Positions 56,501 through 64,000 of a stretch of DNA of 64,000 nucleotides are shown here, piece after piece. Position 1 is the first letter of the stretch. Each line of letters starts with the position of its first letter. The position numbers and the translations under genes are program-made. The notes beneath the pieces are model-generated. The model had not been told where the DNA came from. It saw only the letters and a list, made by a program, of their open reading frames with translations, and searched no databases. The stretch is from Osedax fenrisi (taxonomy: Eukaryota > Annelida > Polychaeta > Sabellida > Siboglinidae): contig OZ025241.1 of NCBI GenBank assembly GCA_964019155.1, positions 83,861,044 through 83,925,043 of the forward strand, written 5' to 3'.

Positions 56501-59500
56501 TGTTGATGACCTAGATACAATTAAGACTATTAAGTGCCGGGTATATGTTTGTGAGTTTACATGTAAAAGATATTGATGTTGTAATCTACTACTTTTGAGA
56601 GTATTCAAAGAATGATTAATGTGTGATTGTGCCATCAAGATAAGACTCAAATATATACTAATAGGTGAATATTAGCATTGTACTACACACATAATATTTA
56701 TATTCTAAACAATATATATTTATAATCTTATATATAATAAGTATAGGCATAAAATTGTATTGAAAAAAGAGAGTTATCAAAGTGGTTAAAAATCTTAGCC
56801 TTTTATAAAAGAAAAATTACGTTAATAAAAGCTATGAAAAATAAGACTCTACAGTTTCCTTTTGGTATTTGTGTGCGTAATACTATATAGAAAATAAGAA
56901 TGTTATCACTAATACTAATATTTATCATATCAAATGTGTACACGTGTAAAAAGGTATTATAATGTATTATATTATAAAGTAACTCTAATGCTAGAAAACG
57001 AGTTGTTCATCATTCTACTGAGTGTATTCGGTAGAAGCATAATGCAAAAGTTAAAATATATGTATCAAAGTTGTCAAAGTGATCAAAGTTTCGAATATTA
57101 AATTAATAATTTATGTAAAAATATATTCCTTTCATTCTATTGGTTTTCATAATGTGATATTGTAGCTACACTTTTATACCATACCATACTAAGTCGTATA
57201 TATATATATATATATTAACTTGGTTATTCTATTACAATATGTTAATCATACATAAATTAGTATTTTAAATCATAATATTATAAACCCATATTATTACGAT
57301 TTTATATTACAAAATTATTAGAATTTACAATATATCATACCATTTTCTTACATTCTTATTTGTATAATTCTTAAATTAAGTACTTATAGTTACTTTTATA
57401 TAACATATATATCATTTTAAAGATAATTTTTAAGAATTATTTTTTAATAATTTAATAAATAATTTCAAAGGTATACCCAACTAACTTATTATTCACATAC
57501 CCTAGACACCACACATCATGACCTAGATATCAGGCACCTTGACCTAGATACTAACCATCAACGATGTACATATCAAACACTCGTCTAGCTTTAGCCAGCG
57601 GTGAATCCAGAGTGATCAGTTCACTGTTCTGTAGACATGTGTGAGTGTGTGTGTGTGTGTGTGAGTGTGTGTGTGTGTGTGTGAGTGTATGTGTGTGTGA
57701 GAGTGTGTGTGTGAGAGTGTGTGTGTGTGTGTGTGTGAGTGTATGTGTGTGTGTGTTAGACTGGTTCTAACATTGGACATCATGTGTGTATGAGATAATG
57801 ATTATGGTGTATGTGATATGATAATGTTAACATCTACGAATGTAAAGCATCAGACAGTGTACAATGGTGATGGTGTTGGTGGTGGTAGGTAACATACATA
57901 CCATTCTGGTAATTACTTATTTAACAATGAATAAACAAGCTGACAAAGTTAAATAATCTTTAGAACAATACACTAATAAACTGCCTGTGTGGCTCAGTGG
58001 CTAAGGCGTCAGACACACAAGCAGTAGGGCACGGGTTCGACCCTCGTCCGGACCATTAATTAATTTTATAAAATGGGTCTTAAAATATTATTTAGAAGTG
58101 ATCTTATATAATTGTGTATAAATAAATGATCGGCTCTTGTTAAAACCATGGATGCCTTAACATGAGAGCGGCTTCGAAGGGACATTAGAGCCATATATGG
58201 TTATAAGTGAAAAACTTCATCTAAGTTCCTAGATGGGATGAAAGGACTCCACCAAAAATAGAAAAAAAAAAAAAAACTAATAGTATCATCTGTAGCATAT
58301 AATAATAATAGTACAATATTTGTTGGATTAAATTGTTAATGTTTAACTCAATGAATATCACAACATACTATTAGTGTTCAGTAAATTGTTGTCACATAAA
58401 CAAGTGTAACACCTATATTTAATATGTATTCATAGTAGAACATAGCGCATCATGCATACGGAATGCTGATGAATCATAACAATAACTACATGAATGTAAG
58501 CGATAACTTAGACTAGGTTTTAACAACGCACAGGTGACGTCTCATGACAGGTTCATCCAATCAGATTATCGTATACTTTTAAATATAATAATCTGATTGG
58601 TTGAGCCGGTTACGATACATCGCATGGTTAACTCAACAGACTAAGGGTTAGGAATGTGATTTGCATAGCTTGATTATGATGCATTATGGGTACCGGGCCA
58701 CTAACCGTAGAGAAGAGAATCGTGAGGTGAGTTTCACTGCCTATCAGCCAGATTGGGAACTTGGGATTCTTGTAGAACCAGCCGACCTTGGGAGTGTGTG
58801 TTTTTATAGTGTGAAGGTCATTCAAGTGAACAAATTTAATATTAATATAAATTTTGTAAGTTAAATATGTCGAAAAATTTGAATATAAAACGATCTATTA
58901 ATAGGAATTACAAAATTTAAAAAAAAGCACATAACCTAAAAAATCACTAAATAATACAAAAATAATAATTACTAAATATTTCATAATATAAAAGTATTAT
59001 AAAAAATCAAATTTACTCTACGATAATTCATGTACAGTTATAGCTTATCATATAAATAAGTATTACTTTATTATGATTTGTATAAATCTATCTCAATACT
59101 CAATACTATATATTTTATTGTAAATAATTATATATTATCTTTAATTATAATATATAAGTATATTACAACCATCTAAAAAATAAAAACTAAATTTCTTCAT
59201 AAGTTAAAGTAAAGTATTCATTATGCATAGAAAAATATAAAAATGTAGTTTAAGTTAGTATTATTTATAAGGTTGGTATCTTGAAATATTTAGCAGGTTG
59301 GTATCTCGATAAGTGCAATAGAACTTCTATACCATACCTGGGTTTTTGATCTCGGTCATCAACTGAATCTGATATTATTATTATTATAATACTATAGTTT
59401 ATACTATTGTTATTTTTTTAATTATTTTATAAAATTTTATTTTCTAAATAATATTAATACTAATAATTCAAATAAATCTATATCAATATCAACTATATTC

Positions 59501-62500
59501 TGAGGCCTACTTGTGAATAGTAATCGCATCTTGTATAGATACTCGAGTGAATATTACCAATTGTATAGCCTCAGCTAATATCTAATAATATATCATTCGA
59601 TGTACCTATGTAAGTACACACCCACACCCACAACCACACGCACACACACACACTTGTATATCTATAGACAAACAGAGACTGACTCACCTCACAGTAGCGA
59701 AGGTGTTCCAACAGTGTTAGAAATCCAATGTCCGACTGCTTCTCTATTCCTTTCAGTCCTGTGCGATAATGAAATGATTAGAGATGCTCCGAAGATTTGA
59801 TTACGAAGGAAAGAAATAAACCAGTTGTATTTGATTACGCGAAATAAATATGAATACCTATTAGAATGTAATACTAATGATACTGGTTGTAAATTACAAC
59901 TTGTAATACTATTGTTTTATAAAGGTCTTACTTACTTTTAATAAGATTAAATTGTTTACAAAATATATTTACACATTTTTGATAATTTTTTTAATATTCA
60001 ACATTTTTTTAAATATATAACTTTAATAATATTAAAAAATTTAATAATATTTCCAATGATAGCTATTATGTTATAATAGCATCACTATGAAATATATCAC
60101 TCTTTAGTTAACATATTTTAATATTATATAATGTTTAAAACTTACTATTTAGCATTTAATATATAGGTAATTATATAAATATATTTAATTAGTATTTAAA
60201 CATTATAATGATTAACTATTAGGATATTAATATATAATGTAATGTTTCATCAAATATTATTGGTACACATTTAATAAGAATGGTATAATACAATATATTT
60301 AAAGTAGAAATAGAATAAATCAATTTACAAAATCATGTAATTTATATCTATTTTCATTTATTTTTACAATATACTTTATTTATATTTTCGATTATCTTTC
60401 GTTTATGGTAACTGTAAAACGTTGTAATTTTAACCATTTTTCGAATATTCTAATTATTCTATAATTATTTTAATAACATAATATTCTATCGTTAGAAAAT
60501 ATTGATATTTATAAACTTCTTCAAACATATATTTGCTTAAATAAATTAAAATTAAAATTAAAAAACAATCAATCAAAGTTATAAAATATACCTAATTATA
60601 AATAATTATTAAATAAATAACCTAATTTTAGTTTTTAACTAAATAATAATAATCTAATGCACATAAACAATTTAAAATAATATACATAGTATAATGCATA
60701 TTTATTAAATATGGTTTATTGCATATAGTTCTGTGTTAAATTTTATAATATATATTTTATTAAATTTTAATATAAATAATTTAAAAGAGAATTATCGAGG
60801 TATTACATGTTACAAAATATATATATAATTTTACACTGAAATGGGCCTATTTATTTATCAGGTTTCTCGAATATGGATGTATATTTTAAGAAAAATTGTT
60901 CGGATTATAAAATAATGTTATATTCTTAAAAACAAACATTATAAATTTAATTTATAAAATAATTTATAAAATTTTTAATTTAAAAATGCACATAACTTGA
61001 CTTGAGAAAAGAGTGATATATATTTAAAATTTACATATAAAAAAATATAATCTAAAAATAGAATTAACATATTAATATTTAAATTAATTTATTAAAAAAT
61101 CAATAATGTTGACAATATACCATATAATAACATAATAACTGAATGAAATATACACACACAAAAAACCTATATATAATGGCTAGGTTTAAAATTTATATAT
61201 ATATAACAAAAGTATAGTTTTATAGATATTGAAATTAAATGTATAGCTAATTATAACTTACAACCCAATATGAAAGAAATCCCCATCTATTAACATGGCA
61301 CAAATATTGATTACGTGATTATATTTAATGTGAAGTAACCTATCCCTAGGAGATGAACATGTTGTAATACCATAAATGTAACCTTTATAAAATAGTGATA
61401 TGCATACTGAATGGTATACATACATACATATATACATACATACATATATACAGTGTATACAGTGTACACACATACTAACGTAAACCGCCGCAATCTTTAT
61501 TACCGTCGAACACATTCGACACCGCGTGGCCGGTCAACATCAGATTTATCAAACTCTGACTGCAGAGGGGGCGGAGTTAGAAAAGGGGCGGGGCTTAAGA
61601 ATATGGGGCCGGTTATTTATCTCATAGGTGGCATGATCTACATATAGCTATACACACTATAGAGATACTATCTAAGCATTATTTAGTATTCTAATAATAA
61701 TGTTTGTAAATATGATAAAGAGGGTTACTGGGGTATGAGTCATATAGATGTTATAGGTGGTACGGGGGTATGAGTCATATAGATCTTATAGGTAGTTTGG
61801 GGGTATGAGTCATATAGATCTTATAGGTGGTCCTGGTGGTATAATGTCGCGTAGAACTAAACCAAAGTGGACAGGTGGGAAGTGATTATAATAATGGAAT
61901 ATAAATACTAAGAAAGTTTATAATCTAAATATAGAGCATTTACATTGTACAATACAGAATTTACATTGTACAATATAGCATTTACATTGTACATAGTATA
62001 TGCTATACTTCAACTCATCATAATAATAATCTATATAGATTTCACTTTACATTTCAGAGAGTACTGATATTTCATCTTGATTTCAACTAGAAGACATATA
62101 TACATAGCCATATAGTTTGAACATACACACAAGTATATAGAATGGAAACTGATATACTTACTGACAGATAAACAGTAATATTTACAGATAACTGATAGAC
62201 AAGAGATAAATACACATGGACAGATAGGAAGGAAGAGACAGATAGGATAGAGAGAGACACCGAGACAGATAGACACATATAGACAGACAGACACACACAG
62301 ACAGACAGACACCGAGACACACAGACACACAGAGATAGATAAAGACCTGCCGTGTCCGAATCTCTGATCGATGAAGGTATCACCTGGGTCCTCTATCTCC
62401 GCAGTGATGGCCGCCAGACCCTTGGTCAACATGTAGGTGTACAGTAGCACTAGCACCCCGTATCTACCGTGTAGAAGGCTGGACAGGGAGGTCAGTTTAG

Positions 62501-62774
62501 CCTTTACGCTGACCACGTCGCTTAGTCTGGTTACACTGGGGGTGAGGGGGGTGAGGGTGAGGGTGAGGGTGAGAATGAGGGTGTGTATTCATACTGTGCG
62601 TATGACATATATATATATACGTATTTAAATTTTTATATCTAAATAATTATCAATCAGTGATATAGTTAGATTTAAAAATAAATATATTTCAAATGTATAA
62701 TAACTACATAAAGATTATATAATAACTATAAATTTAGATAATATATTATATATATATATATATATATTATATAT

Positions 62775-62822
<48 letters not shown>

Positions 62823-64000
62823 CTAATAATATAAGTTGCAACTATTTATAAATTCAATAAAGCCCTAAATGCATATTTTATACACATCATAATACAATGA
62901 TTTATTACAAACAAGCACTTGTACATAATATATCTTATGTTAAATGATGAAAAGCAGTATATATTATATGTAAATATGAATATTAACAACTATATCTAGT
63001 AGTTTTTATATAATATTATATAATATTAAATATAATATTGCTATTCATCAACACTGTGTTAAGTTAAATAATCGCTCTGAATGACTACCATTAATATAAC
63101 CTACTACTACCAACTCTACTATCGCAACCACTACTAGCGCCATCACTAATGCTACAGTACACAAACAGTAGATTGCTGTGGAAAAAGTCTTTAGTGTCTA
63201 TGTCGAGGTCAACATCTGTGAGCTCAACGATGCAGAACGACTCGCTGTTGATGATCTGCAGAACGTCGATAATAGAGGACACTAGTAGGTCATTCTGGCG
63301 TGATGCTGTGTGGGGGGTAGGGGTGGTGGTGGCGATAAGGGGTGTTAGTGGTGATGAAGGTGGGGTTACGTGTGATACTAGTAGGTGATTATGATATGAG
63401 GCTGTGATAGTGGATTCAGATGTTGTCGAGGGTATGTAGATATATGTGATGACGTAGTGTTTATGGAAGGTAACAAATAACATACCTATGTCTAATAATG
63501 ATATTTTTTTCATACTGTCATAATATCAAAATGAATATTATTTAACTACCTATGTGGCTCAGTTGGTTAAGGCGTCAGACACCTAGGTAGTAGGATACGG
63601 GTTCAATCTTTATCCTAACCAATAAAATAGGTCTTACAATAATATATATAAGTGATCTTTAAAGCGTTAAATCCCTTGATTTGAGCCTTAACATGAGAGT
63701 AGTTTTCGAAAGGTCATTAGAGCTAGATGGTTATAAGTTAAAACTTCATCTAAGTTTCTGGATGTGATGAAAGGAATCCACCAAAATAAAATAACAATAA
63801 ATTAAATATTAGAACTCGCATTATATAATATAGATATTTCAATTTTATAAATTAAATAACATTTAACGTCTAACTACTTATGAACAAATATAAAACCAAC
63901 GCATAACTGAATAAAACTAGGTGTGCAAAACTAACTGTCAATCAATCGGTGACATGACTAACTGTCAATCTTCCTCCAGTTATTGGGCAGCGTTGACTCT
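53504..64000 (-). CDS. MINDY3: MINDY3 deubiquitinase, partial (5' end outside window)
   Basis: Ten minus-strand exons: 63963-64000 (partial), 63161-63305, 62347-62526, 61480-61559, 59688-59758, 58706-58786, 57556-57628, 56278-56350, 55199-55362 and 53504-53653, giving about 350 residues. MINDY3 removes Lys48-linked ubiquitin. Diagnostic segments are FGHGSQSLINLMLTGHAVSN, IGFLTLLEHLRYC, KFPIWLIGSETHLTILFS (including the conserved His that aligns with the family's catalytic His), ARRVFDMY, DQGFIFNDKLGS, LDLVSEPEYVNII and the end KWPTIDLAWKHDNIPSLN. The N-terminal part with the catalytic Cys lies off the window. One anomaly: exon 55199-55362 has one base too many in the CCC at about 55320-55322, which shifts the frame between LDPEKLG and LITYDAF. 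The acceptor of 58706-58786 is AAG. Confidence 0.93.
53868..54085 (-). mobile_element. SINE family A, copy 5 (MINDY3 last intron)
   Basis: On the minus strand it retains GGGTTCAACCCCATC as a degraded B box, GGCTCTCGTTAAAATTATGG, GAGAGCGGCTTCTAAGGGAC and the AAGTTCCTGGTTGGGATG tail. The A-box half of the head is lost. Confidence 0.75.
57640..57758. repeat. (GT)n microsatellite with GAGT interruptions (MINDY3 intron)
   Basis: About 120 bp of GTGTGT with regular GAGTGT interruptions, beginning 12 bp upstream (on the transcript) of the acceptor of exon 57556-57628. On the MINDY3 transcript it reads as CA repeats. Confidence 0.9.
57983..58276 (+). mobile_element. SINE family A, copy 6, most intact (MINDY3 intron)
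   Basis: The head GCCTGTGTGGCTCAGTGGCT has the A box, and GGGTTCGACCC near 58034 is a near-perfect B box. The central domain carries AAAACCATGGATGCCTTAAC and GAGCGGCTTCGAAGGGACAT. The 3' end TAGATGGGATGAAAGGACTC is followed by CACC and a poly-A tail. It serves as the family reference here, about 290 bp long. Confidence 0.9.
58557..58600. repeat. Short hairpin (13-bp arms)
   Basis: CCAATCAGATTAT at 58557 and its exact reverse complement ATAATCTGATTGG at 58588-58600 flank an 18-bp loop, about 105 bp beyond the exon at 58706-58786 on the transcript. Confidence 0.6.
61734..61835. repeat. Three-unit tandem repeat in MINDY3 intron
   Basis: GGGTATGAGTCATATAGATC or a close variant, followed by TTATAGGTGGT, is repeated three times at about 35-bp spacing. 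Confidence 0.75.
61934..62001. repeat. Short tandem repeat of CATTTACATTGTACAATA
   Basis: GCATTTACATTGTACAATA and variants occur three times in a row at about 28-bp spacing. Confidence 0.7.
62210..62345. repeat. GACAGATA/CAGACACA simple repeat (MINDY3 intron)
   Basis: Imperfect AGACAGATAGAC and ACAGACAGACAC repeats reach the donor of exon 62347-62526. The Cys/Val/Ser-rich frame on the opposite strand is an artefact of the repeat. Confidence 0.8.
62538..62583. repeat. GGGTGA repeat next to a MINDY3 acceptor
   Basis: Five or more GGGTGA units form G runs able to make a G-quadruplex on the plus strand. On the MINDY3 transcript the tract is C-rich and sits just upstream of the AACCAG acceptor of exon 62347-62526. 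Confidence 0.8.
63547..63797 (+). mobile_element. SINE family A, copy 7 (MINDY3 intron)
   Basis: The head ACCTATGTGGCTCAGTTGGT and B-box-like GGGTTCAATC are recognisable, followed by GCCTTAACATGAGAGTAG, the AACTTCATCTAAGTTTCTGG tail and CCACCAAAATAAAATAA. It is more diverged than copy 6. Confidence 0.85.

Noticed and set aside
57983..58055. tRNA gene
   Set aside because: A and B boxes are good, but the acceptor stem does not pair and the same head is followed by the same non-tRNA body in several places. It is the SINE head.
62031..62383. Cys/Val/Ser-rich minus-strand frames
   Set aside because: Beyond the MINDY3 exon they translate the GACAGATA/CAGACACA simple repeat.

Overview
The window is nuclear DNA from a metazoan that I cannot place to phylum. 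Non-coding sequence is extremely A+T-rich, full of (TA)n tracts and short transposons. The genes are split by spliceosomal introns, and their exons stand out as short blocks of normal base composition. I rebuilt four conserved animal genes and one unrecognised gene exon by exon. Every junction has GT..AG borders and matching reading phase, except for one single-base frameshift in MINDY3. More than half of the 39 donor sites read GTT (typically GTTAGT) rather than the usual GTA/GTG.

Layout. From 1 to 17.8 kb I find no convincing host gene. This part holds decayed non-LTR retrotransposons (2.05-3.65 kb, 4.34-5.20 kb and 13.4-16.8 kb), two copies of a tRNA-derived SINE (family B), three members of a TIR element that carries many copies of a GGGTGTC-type motif, a pogo/Tigger-like MITE and a solo LTR. 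A tubulin polymerization-promoting protein (TPPP) gene with a very long basic tail lies on the minus strand at 17.88-22.37 kb. TAF7 (TFIID subunit) is on the plus strand at 24.72-35.46 kb. A seven-exon gene for an unrecognised single-pass membrane protein with PPxY/LPxY motifs is on the minus strand at 36.25-45.24 kb. DCTN2 (dynamitin) is on the plus strand at 46.02-53.09 kb. MINDY3 (a K48-linkage deubiquitinase) is on the minus strand from 53.50 kb and runs off the right end.

Organisation. Strands alternate: TPPP and TAF7 are divergent, TAF7 and the membrane gene convergent, the membrane gene and DCTN2 divergent (777 bp apart), and DCTN2 and MINDY3 convergent (414 bp apart). The genes do not form a pathway, although TPPP and dynamitin both act on microtubules. 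Introns are packed with MITEs (hAT-like, Merlin-like and MULE-like foldback elements), seven copies of a second tRNA-derived SINE (family A), minisatellites and C-rich tracts that often sit directly against the 3' splice sites.
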